NCBI RefSeq assembly: GCF_014645135.1
Contig: NZ_BMLH01000005.1
Coordinates: forward strand, 199,906 to 263,905
Origin: Rheinheimera tangshanensis
Lineage (GTDB): Bacteria > Pseudomonadota > Gammaproteobacteria > Enterobacterales > Alteromonadaceae
Direction of reading: 5' to 3'
Length of the DNA: 64,000 nucleotides
Shown here: piece by piece, positions 53,742 to 63,102 of the stretch
Position numbering within the stretch: the first letter of the stretch is position 1
How the letters are laid out: each line of letters starts with the position of its first letter
Notes under the pieces: model-generated
What the model saw: the letters and a program-made list of their open reading frames with translations, nothing else
Told to the model about the DNA's origin: nothing
Database searches by the model: none
Program-made: the position numbers and the translations under genes

Positions 53742-54653
53742 ATGAATATTAAAAATAAAGATCTGAATTTATTGCTGCTGTTCAAAGTACTGTACGAGGA
53801 GCTGAATGTCAGTGCATCAGCAAACCGGTTGAATCTGAGTCAGCCAGCTCTGAGCCATAAACTGAATAAACTCCGTCACGAATTTGCCGATCCGCTGTTT
53901 GTCCGTGCCGCCAGAGGTTTAACGCCAACACCTAAAGCCATTAGTCTCTCTGCAGATATTCTGCAACTGGTGTCCTCTCTGGAAGGTTTTTACCAGCATC
54001 AGAGTGAAACCAACTTTTTGGCGCAGGCTGATCAACTGGTGATTTACAGCACCGACTATATAGAAAGTTTATTGCTACCTGATTTACTCGCCGTGCTGAC
54101 AGAACAGGCACCACAGGTTCAGTTAGTCATGCGCCATACCCAGGGCATATTGCCAAAACAACAGTTAGAACGTGGCGACTGTGATCTGGCTATAGCAGGC
54201 TTTTATCGCGATTTGCCGGAGAGTTTTTATCAGCAAAAACTACAGACTGAAGAGTTTGTGGTTTTGTTGCGCCGCCAACATCCTCTGGCACAACAGCCGC
54301 TTAGCCTGAGTAACTATTGTCAGGCGCGTCATATAGTCACGACCTTGACGGGAGATCTGGATGGTTTAGTTGATCAGGAGTTGGCTAAATCAGGTTTACA
54401 ACGTCAGGTCTGCGCTGGTCTTTCTGGTTTTTTATCACCCGCTCATGTAGTCGCCAGCAATGATCTGCTACTTACTTGTTTAACATCAGTCGCAGACATT
54501 GCGCAAAAGGCAAACCCGGACTTATTGCTCAAGACCTGTCCTGTCGCATTACCTGCGGTCCAAATCAGTCAGGTTTGGCATTCCAGAACACAAGACGATC
54601 CGTTAAGACGCTGGTTGCGTAAGCAGATCCACCAACTGTTAACCAGAGAGTAA
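53742..54653 (+). CDS. LysR family transcriptional regulator
   Basis: The 303-residue protein has the LysR N-terminal helix-turn-helix (NLLLLFKVLYEELNVSASANRLNLSQPALSHKLNKLRHEFADPLFVRAARGLTPTPKA, residues 7-63). A substrate-binding domain follows (about 90-295; LVIYSTDYIESLLLPDLL, GDCDLAIAGFYRDLP). The divergent DJ-1/PfpI gene is the likely target. The 106-base spacer between them would hold the operator. The effector is unknown. Confidence 0.93.
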   Translation: MNIKNKDLNLLLLFKVLYEELNVSASANRLNLSQPALSHKLNKLRHEFADPLFVRAARGLTPTPKAISLSADILQLVSSLEGFYQHQSETNFLAQADQLVIYSTDYIESLLLPDLLAVLTEQAPQVQLVMRHTQGILPKQQLERGDCDLAIAGFYRDLPESFYQQKLQTEEFVVLLRRQHPLAQQPLSLSNYCQARHIVTTLTGDLDGLVDQELAKSGLQRQVCAGLSGFLSPAHVVASNDLLLTCLTSVADIAQKANPDLLLKTCPVALPAVQISQVWHSRTQDDPLRRWLRKQIHQLLTRE

Positions 54654-54803
54654 TAATCGCCCAACGGCTTCTGACCCAAACAGTTAGTGTGTTTAATGCA
54701 CCATCTGCGCCAGGGTCTATATACTGAAAAAAGAACACAAAAAATGAATAGGTCAATGCTATAAATCCAGGCTTGGCGCGTATACAAATAAAAAGGAGTT
54801 CTT

Positions 54804-55328
54804 ATGCGTTATTTTTTTCTTCTGATAGCAATTCTGCTCAGTAGCTCATGCACACAAATACCTGCCGGGGTTACACCTGTCAGTCCGTTTAACCTCAATA
54901 ACTATCTGGGGGAGTGGCATGAAATTGCCAGGCTGGATCATAGCTTTGAGCGTGGACTGACAGAAGTCACAGCTAATTACAGCATGCGTGAAGATGGCGG
55001 AGTCAAAGTGATCAACCGTGGTTACAACGCAAAAGACGACCAGTGGCAAGAGGCCGAAGGCAAGGCCTATTTTGTGGCAGATAGCAACACAGGTCGGCTG
55101 AAAGTGTCTTTTTTTGGCCCTTTTTATGGCGCCTACAACATTGCCAAACTCGAAGCGGATTATAGTATGGCCTTAGTGATTGGACCTTCTCTGGAGTACG
55201 CCTGGTTACTGTCTCGCAACCCGACTCCGTCTGCTGAGTTATGCCAGCGCTATTTCAGCAGTGCGGAAACCATCGGCATTGAGCCTAACGCCTGGATCCA
55301 GATCCGTAACTGTAAAAGCAGCGAATGA
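54804..55328 (+). CDS. outer-membrane lipocalin lipoprotein (Blc-like)
   Basis: The 174-residue protein has a lipoprotein signal (FFLLIAILLSSSC) and the bacterial lipocalin barrel. That shows NNYLGEWHEIARLDHSFERGLTEVTANYSMREDGGVKVINRGYN (about 30-75, with the GxW motif), and YALVIGPSLEYAWLLSR-like strands near 130. Blc binds lipids in the outer membrane. The ATG follows AAGGAG. It is monocistronic. Confidence 0.9.
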   Translation: MRYFFLLIAILLSSSCTQIPAGVTPVSPFNLNNYLGEWHEIARLDHSFERGLTEVTANYSMREDGGVKVINRGYNAKDDQWQEAEGKAYFVADSNTGRLKVSFFGPFYGAYNIAKLEADYSMALVIGPSLEYAWLLSRNPTPSAELCQRYFSSAETIGIEPNAWIQIRNCKSSE

Positions 55329-55417
55329 ATTATGTAAAAAGGCATAGCGAATTTAGCAAAGCTAAGTCCGACCTGATGTGACTGACAGCCAATAAAAGTA
55401 AAAAGACGAGCCTGAAA

Positions 55418-55669
55418 TCAGGCTCGTCGGATCAAACCGGCGATAAAGAGTAAAATCACGGCACCCGCTGTGGCAGTGATGATAGAACCCAACATGCCAC
55501 TGGTACTGATACCCAGCATGCCAAATAAAGCTCCCCCTATCACAGCACCGACAATACCGACGATGATATTCCCTAAAAGACCAAAGCCGCTGCCTTTCAT
55601 AATAAGACCACCGAGCCAGCCTGCTATGGCACCTATCACAAGAGTTATTAATAATCCACTTAAGCTCAT
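55418..55669 (-). CDS. GlsB/YeaQ/YmgE family small membrane protein
   Basis: The 83-residue protein has three hydrophobic Gly-rich helices (LLITLVIGAIAGWLGGLIMKGSGFGLLGNIIVGIVGAVIGGALFGML). It matches the transglycosylase-associated/GlsB family linked to stress. The ATG at 55669 is chosen because AAGGA lies seven bases upstream; GTG two codons earlier overlaps that site. It is the second gene of a pair with the DUF3185-type gene. Confidence 0.88.
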   Translation of the reverse strand: MSLSGLLITLVIGAIAGWLGGLIMKGSGFGLLGNIIVGIVGAVIGGALFGMLGISTSGMLGSIITATAGAVILLFIAGLIRRA

Positions 55670-55688
55670 GACCACTTCCTTTTGAGGT

Positions 55689-55904
55689 TTAACGTTTTAA
55701 CGTCAGGAAAAGACCAGCGACAACACTGATGGCGCCACCTATATAAAACTGCATCACTTTGTCGGTTTCTGCACCCGTCACTACTTCAGTCAGTTCGGAT
55801 TGAATGGAGTCTGATAATTGAAAGCCCCAATACGCCAGGCCAACACCCAGTACAAGCAGAACTAAACCAACCAGTTTTAATAACGAATTTGTTCCATTAG
55901 CCAT
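55689..55904 (-). CDS. DUF3185-like small membrane protein
   Basis: The 71-residue protein has two membrane helices (KLVGLVLLVLGVGLAYWGFQL and IGGAISVVAGLFLTL) joined by a short acidic loop. This is the form of DUF3185 proteins often found beside GlsB-type genes. GAGGGATAAATT precedes the ATG. The function is unknown; a stress role is inferred from the neighbour. Confidence 0.78.
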   Translation of the reverse strand: MANGTNSLLKLVGLVLLVLGVGLAYWGFQLSDSIQSELTEVVTGAETDKVMQFYIGGAISVVAGLFLTLKR

Positions 55905-56153
55905 AATTTATCCCTCTGTGTCGCATCAAAAAATTAGAAGCAAGGTACTGAAAGAGCGCCTTATCTGACTACAGTATTAGCTATTTCTGCATGAACCTCA
56001 CCTGAAGACTGTAATTAAAAACAAAACAGCAGTATTTAATACCTTTTAATTGGCAAAATAATTTCATACAAAACATACCCTTATCAGAAACATCTGCTAG
56101 GCTTTTTATCGACATCAAAAAAGGGACATTCCAACCACAAAAGGAACAGAGTT

Positions 56154-57197
56154 ATGTCGTCACATACAGCCCCAGCTTACACCGAACGTACAGTCCCCTT
56201 TGTCACAGACGATGGTGTAGAGCTGAATTTGATTCATATCCGTGGCGACAAAACACCAGACAAAGGCCCTGTGATTTTGGTGCATGGTGCAGGCGTCCGG
56301 GCCAATATCTATAGGGCTCCGGTAGAAACCAGCATAGTCGATGTACTGATTCGTGAAGGTTACGATGTCTGGTTAGAAAACTGGCGTGGCAGCATTGTTT
56401 TCGCTCCAAATTTATGGACTTTAGATCAGGTTGCTTTATACGACCACCCTAAAGCCGTACAAACTATTTTGGCTGAAACTGGCGAGAGCCGTTTAAAAGC
56501 TATTATTCATTGCCAGGGCTCCACCAGCTTCATGATGTCGGCTATCGCAGGCTTAGTGCCTGAAGTTACTACTATTATCAGTAATGCTGTGTCCTTGCAC
56601 CCTGTAGTACCAGATTGGTCCAAATTTAAGCTGCAATATATGGTGCCGCTGGTGCGGCAAATGACTCAGTACCTGAATCCACACTGGGGCGTAGAAGCGC
56701 CCGGAGTTGTCGCCAAACTGATTAGCCTGTTGGTGAATTTAACTCACCACGAATGCAATAACGCGGTTTGCAAACAAGTCAGCTTCACTTATGGCAGTGG
56801 TTTTCCTGCGCTGTGGCGCCATGAAAATCTCAATGAACAGACCCACGAATGGCTTAAGGAAGAATTTGGCGCCGTACCTTTGCGGTTTTTTCAGCAAATC
56901 ACCCGCTGTGTACAGCGCGGGCATTTAGTGTCCTTTGAAGATTTCCCAGTATTACCCAAAGACTACGCAGCACAAGAGCCTCTAACAGAGGCTCGTTTTG
57001 CCTTTTTCAGTGGTGAAAAAAACCTGTGTTTTTTACCACAAAGCCAAATCCAGAGTTTCAATTATTTTAATGCGTTAAGGCCAGATTACCACAGCCTGCA
57101 TCTGCTGCCTGAATACGGCCATCTTGATGTTTTTATGGGAAAAAATGCGGCGGTGGATACCTTTCCACTGATTATTGCAGAGCTGAATAAAAGCTAA
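56154..57197 (+). CDS. alpha/beta hydrolase with a cysteine at the nucleophile position
   Basis: The 347-residue protein has an alpha/beta-hydrolase fold without a signal peptide: GPVILVHGAGVRANIY (oxyanion region, about 39-54), DVWLENWRGS near 77 and the nucleophile elbow KAIIHCQGSTSFMM with Cys120. The last catalytic His is probably His323 in LPEYGHLDVFMG. A Cys at this position is known in PHA synthases (GxCxG), but most hydrolases use Ser. It opens a six-gene run with lipid-related enzymes, after AGGAACAGAG. The substrate is unknown; an acyl or lipid ester is inferred from context. Confidence 0.82.
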   Translation: MSSHTAPAYTERTVPFVTDDGVELNLIHIRGDKTPDKGPVILVHGAGVRANIYRAPVETSIVDVLIREGYDVWLENWRGSIVFAPNLWTLDQVALYDHPKAVQTILAETGESRLKAIIHCQGSTSFMMSAIAGLVPEVTTIISNAVSLHPVVPDWSKFKLQYMVPLVRQMTQYLNPHWGVEAPGVVAKLISLLVNLTHHECNNAVCKQVSFTYGSGFPALWRHENLNEQTHEWLKEEFGAVPLRFFQQITRCVQRGHLVSFEDFPVLPKDYAAQEPLTEARFAFFSGEKNLCFLPQSQIQSFNYFNALRPDYHSLHLLPEYGHLDVFMGKNAAVDTFPLIIAELNKS

Positions 57198-57245
57198 AGC
57201 GCTCAACTGAGCCCGGCAAAAACGAAACTAACGAGGGAGTGTTTT

Positions 57246-58133
57246 ATGTTTGGTTTACCAAAACGGATAAAAAATTACAGCAACAGATTTTCACTGGTCG
57301 ATGGTATTCCATTTAAGTTGCCCGTGGCAGCGGTCAATTCACCAGCGCTGATGGCGGTTTTTCCTATAGATGCAGAAAAAGCCAAAGACTTTTTACCCGC
57401 AGGTATTCATCCGCTGCGGCTCTGGAACTCCGCTCTACTAATTGTCACTGTGATTGATTATCGCGAAACCCCTATCGGCAAATACGTGGAGTACAGCATC
57501 GCCATAGGCTGTACTCATGGCGAAAAACCTGCCCCCAGGCTCTTGCCCGCCATTTTTATGAACTGGTTTAAAACCGGTCAGTATGTGGTGGATTTACCTG
57601 TGTCCTCAGAAGTGTCGGTCAAAGGTGGCAAAGGCATTTGGGGCATGCCAAAACATCAGGGCAGCCTGAACTTTTTAATCACAGAGAACAAAGTCAGCAG
57701 CCAGTATGACCTGGATGGGAAACTGGTGACTTATGTCGAAATAGACAAGCCTGCCAGCGCCTGGCTCCCTGTTAAAACCAAAGCGTCAAACTACTGTTCT
57801 TTTCGCGGCATGTTGATGAAATCTGATATTTTCCTCAACGCCAAAGCAGGGTTGAATCTATTCAGTAAAGCCAAAGCCCGTTTTGTCATTGGCGATCACC
57901 CTCGCCTGCAGGCATTAAAAGAATTAAATATCGGCAAAGCCATAGCCACCATATTTTTACCCTCTATTGGCGGTGTGCTGGACGATCATATCGAAAGCTG
58001 GTTCCTTGATTTTGAGCAGTTGCCCAAAGTCGCGCCTGAAGGTTTTGAGTCAGTGATCGATCTGACCTTAAGTGAAGCCTGGTTAGCGCCGCCCACAGCC
58101 CCTATTCCACCGGATTCCGGGGACAATTCGTAA
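57246..58133 (+). CDS. acetoacetate decarboxylase-fold protein
   Basis: The 295-residue protein is in the acetoacetate decarboxylase superfamily: FPIDAEKAKDFLPAGIHPL, then VVDLPVSSEVSVKGGKGIWGMPKHQG. In the true decarboxylase two adjacent Lys (PKK) carry the Schiff base and lower its pKa. Here Lys136 is kept but the next residue is His137. It may be an aldolase-dehydratase or another Schiff-base lipid enzyme, not necessarily a decarboxylase. A good ribosome site (GAGGGAG) precedes the ATG. It ends exactly where the patatin gene begins. Confidence 0.82.
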   Translation: MFGLPKRIKNYSNRFSLVDGIPFKLPVAAVNSPALMAVFPIDAEKAKDFLPAGIHPLRLWNSALLIVTVIDYRETPIGKYVEYSIAIGCTHGEKPAPRLLPAIFMNWFKTGQYVVDLPVSSEVSVKGGKGIWGMPKHQGSLNFLITENKVSSQYDLDGKLVTYVEIDKPASAWLPVKTKASNYCSFRGMLMKSDIFLNAKAGLNLFSKAKARFVIGDHPRLQALKELNIGKAIATIFLPSIGGVLDDHIESWFLDFEQLPKVAPEGFESVIDLTLSEAWLAPPTAPIPPDSGDNS

Positions 58134-59720
58134 ATGTCGATGCAGCTAACTATTCAGGCCCATATCCCACAAGGTGCTGCTATCGACGCAACAACAGAGC
58201 AAAGTGGCATCCAAAGAGCGCTGATTTTACCTGGTGGTGGTTTACGTTTGTCTTATGCTGCTGGTGTGATGGATGAGCTGTTTAAAAACGGTCTCACCTT
58301 CTCCCATATGGATGGCACCTCAGGTGGTTCGCTGAATCTGGCGATGCTGTTATCGGGTTTAACCAGCTCTGAAATCTGCGAGCGCTGGCGCAGTTTAAAA
58401 ATGCGTAGCACCTTTTCCTTTATGCCTCTTAGCAATTACCTCTGGCTCCCTTGTTTTATCGCGGCCAGCTCCAGTAAAGCCTTTCGACGTAAGGTCTACC
58501 CGCAGCTAGGTATCAATTTTGAAAAAATCCGCGCTGCCACTGGTCTTACAGCCAGTTTTAATATGTGTAATTTTGCCAGTAAAACTAATCAGGTCACTCA
58601 GCATACACAACTAACAGAAGATCATTTGATTGCAGGTATGTCGCTGCCTGCCACTATGCCGCCTGTTGATATCAACGGCACTTTATATCTGGATTCTGGT
58701 TTTATTCAGGATGCCAATCTGATCGACACAGTCAAAGCTGGTGCCAATGAGCTCTGGCTGGTTTGGGTTATGGGTAATATCCCGACCTATCGCAGTGGAC
58801 CGCTGAATGCTTATGTGCAAATGCTGGAAATGAGTGCCAACGGCGCCTTGATTAAAGAACTTCGCCTGATTGAGGAGTTGAATCAGCGTATTGAAAATGG
58901 TGAGCAACCTTATGGCCATCAAAAGCCAATCACCTTACATCTGATTAAACCTGAGCAGCCTCTGCCGCTGGATTCAGCTTTATACACAGGCGCTATCAGT
59001 CATGCCGAATTAATTGAGTGGGGCCGAAAAGATGCCATTCGTTACTTTCACCATATGACCCCTGCGGGAGTCCCCTTACAGCCAGAGATCCTAAAAATGA
59101 CAGCAGAAAAAACCGGTCTTCAATTTAAAGAGACGATGAAAGGTGGCTTTTCCCTGGATGCGACAGACCCGACTGATGGTCTGCATAAAGGCCAGCAGGC
59201 AGGCACAGTCCTTGCGATGCACGCCACTGTTGGCATCGCAGAGATGGCCGGCTTTATTGTCGACCCGGAGCATACCGGCACACTCATTGGCACTATAGAT
59301 TTTCCGCCTTTAGGTATGGGAATAGAAGCTCATAGCGGTGTCTTTAATCTGTTTAAACCAACAGAGGATGCAAAGCTCACACTGATGGTGTATGAGCTGG
59401 CGTTTGAACATCAGGGTCAGTCTTATTACCTGGCTGGCCGCAAAGAAGTGCGGCAAGGTTCCATTTTTAAACTCTGGCCTGAGACCACCACACTTTATAC
59501 CCAGTTACATCAGGGCTCTGATAAGTCAGGCCCTGTGATAGGAGCTGGCACCTTAAGCCTTGGTGCTGTGGATTTACTGAAACTGCTGTCCACAGTCACA
59601 GTCACCAAAGCCGATGGTTTTAGCTCCAAAGTGAAAACTATCAATGCCTTTACTGGCTTTTTTGCCCGTCAGTTATGGGCAACTTATGTCAGCCATACAG
59701 TTAAAAACGAACAGCAGTAA
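58134..59720 (+). CDS. patatin-like phospholipase with a C-terminal extra domain
   Basis: The 528-residue protein has a patatin domain: the oxyanion loop LPGGGLRLSYAAGVMDEL, the nucleophile Ser63 in DGTSGGSLN and the dyad Asp187 in YLDSGFIQD. It would hydrolyse acyl chains from phospholipids. Residues about 320-528 form a separate beta-rich domain (FKETMKGGFSLDA, GTLIGTIDFPPLGMGIEAHSGVFNLF, YYLAGRKEV, TTTLYTQLHQG). I recall a similar domain fused to GMC oxidoreductase/hydrolase proteins. No signal peptide is seen. Its ATG follows the previous stop directly (TAAATG). Confidence 0.88.
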   Translation: MSMQLTIQAHIPQGAAIDATTEQSGIQRALILPGGGLRLSYAAGVMDELFKNGLTFSHMDGTSGGSLNLAMLLSGLTSSEICERWRSLKMRSTFSFMPLSNYLWLPCFIAASSSKAFRRKVYPQLGINFEKIRAATGLTASFNMCNFASKTNQVTQHTQLTEDHLIAGMSLPATMPPVDINGTLYLDSGFIQDANLIDTVKAGANELWLVWVMGNIPTYRSGPLNAYVQMLEMSANGALIKELRLIEELNQRIENGEQPYGHQKPITLHLIKPEQPLPLDSALYTGAISHAELIEWGRKDAIRYFHHMTPAGVPLQPEILKMTAEKTGLQFKETMKGGFSLDATDPTDGLHKGQQAGTVLAMHATVGIAEMAGFIVDPEHTGTLIGTIDFPPLGMGIEAHSGVFNLFKPTEDAKLTLMVYELAFEHQGQSYYLAGRKEVRQGSIFKLWPETTTLYTQLHQGSDKSGPVIGAGTLSLGAVDLLKLLSTVTVTKADGFSSKVKTINAFTGFFARQLWATYVSHTVKNEQQ

Positions 59721-59773
59721 CAACATAAAACGAAAAAGGCCAGAAGCAGAGCTGGCTCAAAGGACGCAACAAG

Positions 59774-61498
59774 ATGGATATTCAATATGACTATGAAGCC
59801 ATAGTAATTGGCAGTGGTTTTGGTGGTTCCATTAACACTTGCCGCCTGTCAAAAAAATGGCCAGGCAAAGTGTTATTACTGGAAAGAGGTAAAAGATACC
59901 CTATGGGCTCTTTTGCCCGCTCACCTCACGATATGGCGCGCAACTTCTGGAACCTGCCGCAAGAAAAACGTGATATGCCAGAAAAACTGCAAGGTGAAGA
60001 AAGCCACGGCTTATTTGATATCCGTAATTTTGATCATATGGATGCGGTGATAAGCGCAGGCTTAGGTGGTGGCTCGTTAATTTATGCCAATGTGTTTTTA
60101 CAACCACCGGATGAAGTGTTTGACCATAACTGGCCTGCGAATGCAAAAAAAGACGTGCTGCAACCCTATTATGCTGTTGCCAAACAAGTACTGGGCGCAC
60201 GGCCCATTCCACTAAATGACGATCCGAGACGCAAAATTATCCGCACCGGTTTATTTCAAAACTTCGCCAAAGCCGATGGCCATGAATCCCAACTGTTGGA
60301 TATCAACGTATTTTTTGGTAACGATTTTGATCAGCCAACGCCTATAGGGGTACAGGAAAAAAACCGTTATGGCGCTGTACAAACCTCCTGTGTCTATTGC
60401 GCTGAATGTGATGTTGGCTGCAATACCCATTCAAAAAACACGCTGGATCTTAATTACCTCTATGTAGCAGAGCACAAATATCAAGCCCATATTCAGACTC
60501 AGGTACTGGCGCAAAAAATAGTGCCTATAGACGCATCAGGCCAGGATAATCCAGCCATGAACGGCGAATTTGGTTATCGGGTCTACTGGCAGGATTTAAA
60601 AGATGCGCACAAAGAATGCAGTGCCCTGACCCGTCGTGTAGTGGTATCCGCAGGCACTCTGGGCAGCAACGAGCTGTTGATGCGTTGTCGCGATTTGCAT
60701 AAAACTTTACCTAATATCAGCCAGCAATTAGGCCGGCACTTTTCCGGCAACGGCGACTTTTTATCTTTTGTGATTGATGGCGACAAACCGGCCGATCCGA
60801 ATTACGGCCCAGTGATCACTCAGGGCACAGACTACAACCTGTTTAAAAACTTCGACCGTGAAAGAGCTTTTATTCTGGAAGATGCCAGCTATCCGAACTT
60901 TGCCGCCTGGTACACCGAAGGCGTCAAACCCGGCGCCTCCAAGCTACAGGCTTTGGTTCGCACCATCAGATTGGCTTTTGCCCGTTTTGTCCATGGAATC
61001 AGCACAGGCCATTTAGGTTATGCCTTAAGTTCATTACTGAAAAACGACTTGTCCTACACCACCAGCGTCTTGCTTTGTATGGGGCTGGATAAAGGCGACG
61101 GTGTGATGTCGCTAAATAAAGACGGCTATTTGCATCTGAAATGGCCTTACAAAAACAGTATGTCCCTGTATAACGCCATTCTCTCCGCAGGCGAGCGATT
61201 CAAAACATGGTGCGGCGGCAAAGCTTTTATTCCTATGCCAAATTGGCTCTGGCCTATGCGGCGCAATGTCACAGTGCATTCGCTGGGCGGTTGCCGTTTA
61301 GCCGACAGCCCGGAACAAGGGGTGACCAGTGCAGAACTGGCAACTTTTGGTCAGGTCTTTGGTTACACAGGCTTATATGTCGCAGACGGTTCCTTGTTGC
61401 CTACAGCTGTGGGCGCCAACCCTATAGCGACCATCAGCGCTGTATCTGAACGGGTGGCCGAGGGTATTACCGGTATAGCCCCCAGCGCTGATCTGTAA
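59774..61498 (+). CDS. GMC oxidoreductase (cholesterol-oxidase-like)
   Basis: The 574-residue FAD enzyme has the N-terminal Rossmann motif AIVIGSGFGGSINTCRLSKKWPG, the GMC segment ISAGLGGGSLIYANVFLQPP near 95 and the C-terminal HSLGGCRLADSPEQGV and YVADGSLLPTAVGANPIATISAV. A four-cysteine motif C-x2-C-x2-C-x3-C (about 205-216) precedes NTLDLNYL. This occurs in a GMC subgroup and could bind an Fe-S cluster or be structural. Relatives oxidise alcohols, including sterols. The likely substrate here is a hydroxylated lipid, by context only. Confidence 0.9.
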   Translation: MDIQYDYEAIVIGSGFGGSINTCRLSKKWPGKVLLLERGKRYPMGSFARSPHDMARNFWNLPQEKRDMPEKLQGEESHGLFDIRNFDHMDAVISAGLGGGSLIYANVFLQPPDEVFDHNWPANAKKDVLQPYYAVAKQVLGARPIPLNDDPRRKIIRTGLFQNFAKADGHESQLLDINVFFGNDFDQPTPIGVQEKNRYGAVQTSCVYCAECDVGCNTHSKNTLDLNYLYVAEHKYQAHIQTQVLAQKIVPIDASGQDNPAMNGEFGYRVYWQDLKDAHKECSALTRRVVVSAGTLGSNELLMRCRDLHKTLPNISQQLGRHFSGNGDFLSFVIDGDKPADPNYGPVITQGTDYNLFKNFDRERAFILEDASYPNFAAWYTEGVKPGASKLQALVRTIRLAFARFVHGISTGHLGYALSSLLKNDLSYTTSVLLCMGLDKGDGVMSLNKDGYLHLKWPYKNSMSLYNAILSAGERFKTWCGGKAFIPMPNWLWPMRRNVTVHSLGGCRLADSPEQGVTSAELATFGQVFGYTGLYVADGSLLPTAVGANPIATISAVSERVAEGITGIAPSADL

Positions 61499-61511
61499 TA
61501 AGGCTTAGCAG

Positions 61512-63101
61512 ATGAGCGAATGGCTGTGGTCTTTCATTCGCAAATTTTTCCAAAGACAGAGCGCTACTGCTGCTCTGTCAGTCTCTACGAGGTTAACCCC
61601 AATGAGCAATTTTCCTGCTTATGATGAAGTGCATGTGATTTCCGATATCCATATGGGCGGTGCTGAACCCAGTTTTCAGGTGCTGCGCGAAACCAAACGA
61701 CTGGCTGGTTATATTCAGTGGGTCGGTACACAAAATCCTGCTGGTCAGGTCGCTTTAGTGCTCAATGGCGACGTGTTTGACACCCTGGCTGAAAAATCCT
61801 CTGACTACATTATGGTCGACAGAGCCGTTGAAGTGGTCAGTAGTATTATGGCCAATCCATCCTTCTCTGGCATTTGGGCGGCACTGGCGGCTTTTGTCGC
61901 GCTGGAGCGGCGCTCTCTGGTGTTTATTATCGGCAATCACGATGTGGAAATCTCCTTTCCTGTAGTACAGCGCCTGATCCAGCAGCGTCTGGCAGGCGAT
62001 AATCCGCAAAAACGCGCCCGTATTGAGTTTTCCACTATAGGAGCTGGTTTTAGCTGCACTGTGGGTGGCGCTAGGGTTTACTGCACCCATGGCAATGAAG
62101 TCGACCCCTGGAATTTCAACAGATACGAGGACTTAGCCAAAGTGGGCCGACGCCTCAATGCGGGCCGCACTTTAACCCAGCAGGAATGGACTCCTAATGC
62201 CGGTACCCGCATGGTGAAAGAGGTGATGAATCAGGTGAAAGAGAAATACAAATGGATTGACCTGCTCAAACCTGAAACTCAGGCCGCTGTCGGCACCTTG
62301 GTGGTGCTGGATCCGTCGCAGGCGAAGAAAATCGGCGATTTATTGTCGATCGTAGGACGAAAAACAGTAGACGGCGCACAAGTCAATCAACGCTTATCGA
62401 TGGATGGCTTTCAGACGCATGCAGAACAAAATGCAACCCCACCTCCACTGACACAAATGCTTGGCAGCAACCTGACACAAGGTATGAGAACCTACGCCAG
62501 TGCTGACAGTCAGGCGGTGGATGCCATGCTACTGCAAGCCGAACAAAACCTTGGTACTCCAAATGCGCAACTCCATGAACAGGATGGACAACTGGGCACT
62601 GGCCAGCTGATTTTTGACCGTTTAACCGGCTGGATCCGCAACATTCCCAAAGATGAAGCCTTACGCCGCGCGATGAAAGACTGGTTGTCCGGCGATAAAA
62701 CCTTTGATATCAATGACAAAGATGACACTTATAAAGAGGTCACAGCTGCAGTTGGCAATGGCATCGACTTTATTATTACAGGCCACACCCATCTGGAGCG
62801 CGCTATCGACATGGGGTCAGGTCGTTATTACTTTAACTGCGGCACCTGGATCCGCCTGCTGAGTTTTACGCCGGAGATGCTTAAAGATCAGGCCTCTTTT
62901 CAGCCCGTCTATAAAATCTTAATCGACGGCAAAATGGAAAGCATCGACAACGCCAGTTTTGGCGGTCAGCCTTTTGTGATGAATCAAACCAGCGCCGTTT
63001 CTATTAAAAAAACTGCCACTGGCGCCATTGGCAGCCTGACTCATGTGCTGGGTGATGGCACGGGCGAGCCGCAAATTATCAAGCAATTTGAGAGGTCTTA
63101 A
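61512..63101 (+). CDS. calcineurin-like metallophosphoesterase
   Basis: The 529-residue protein has the metallophosphoesterase motifs DEVHVISDIHMGG, LVLNGDVFDTL, FIIGNHDVE, YCTHGNEVD and IITGHTH in order, with all metal ligands. The domain has a long insertion between GNHD and GHTH (about residues 225-430). It could cut a phosphomonoester or a phosphodiester, including nucleotide or phospholipid substrates. An internal ATG at 61602 (MSNFPAYDEV) has its own GAGG and may be the real start. It sits 13 bases after the GMC gene. Confidence 0.85.
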   Translation: MSEWLWSFIRKFFQRQSATAALSVSTRLTPMSNFPAYDEVHVISDIHMGGAEPSFQVLRETKRLAGYIQWVGTQNPAGQVALVLNGDVFDTLAEKSSDYIMVDRAVEVVSSIMANPSFSGIWAALAAFVALERRSLVFIIGNHDVEISFPVVQRLIQQRLAGDNPQKRARIEFSTIGAGFSCTVGGARVYCTHGNEVDPWNFNRYEDLAKVGRRLNAGRTLTQQEWTPNAGTRMVKEVMNQVKEKYKWIDLLKPETQAAVGTLVVLDPSQAKKIGDLLSIVGRKTVDGAQVNQRLSMDGFQTHAEQNATPPPLTQMLGSNLTQGMRTYASADSQAVDAMLLQAEQNLGTPNAQLHEQDGQLGTGQLIFDRLTGWIRNIPKDEALRRAMKDWLSGDKTFDINDKDDTYKEVTAAVGNGIDFIITGHTHLERAIDMGSGRYYFNCGTWIRLLSFTPEMLKDQASFQPVYKILIDGKMESIDNASFGGQPFVMNQTSAVSIKKTATGAIGSLTHVLGDGTGEPQIIKQFERS

Positions 63102-63102
63102 C

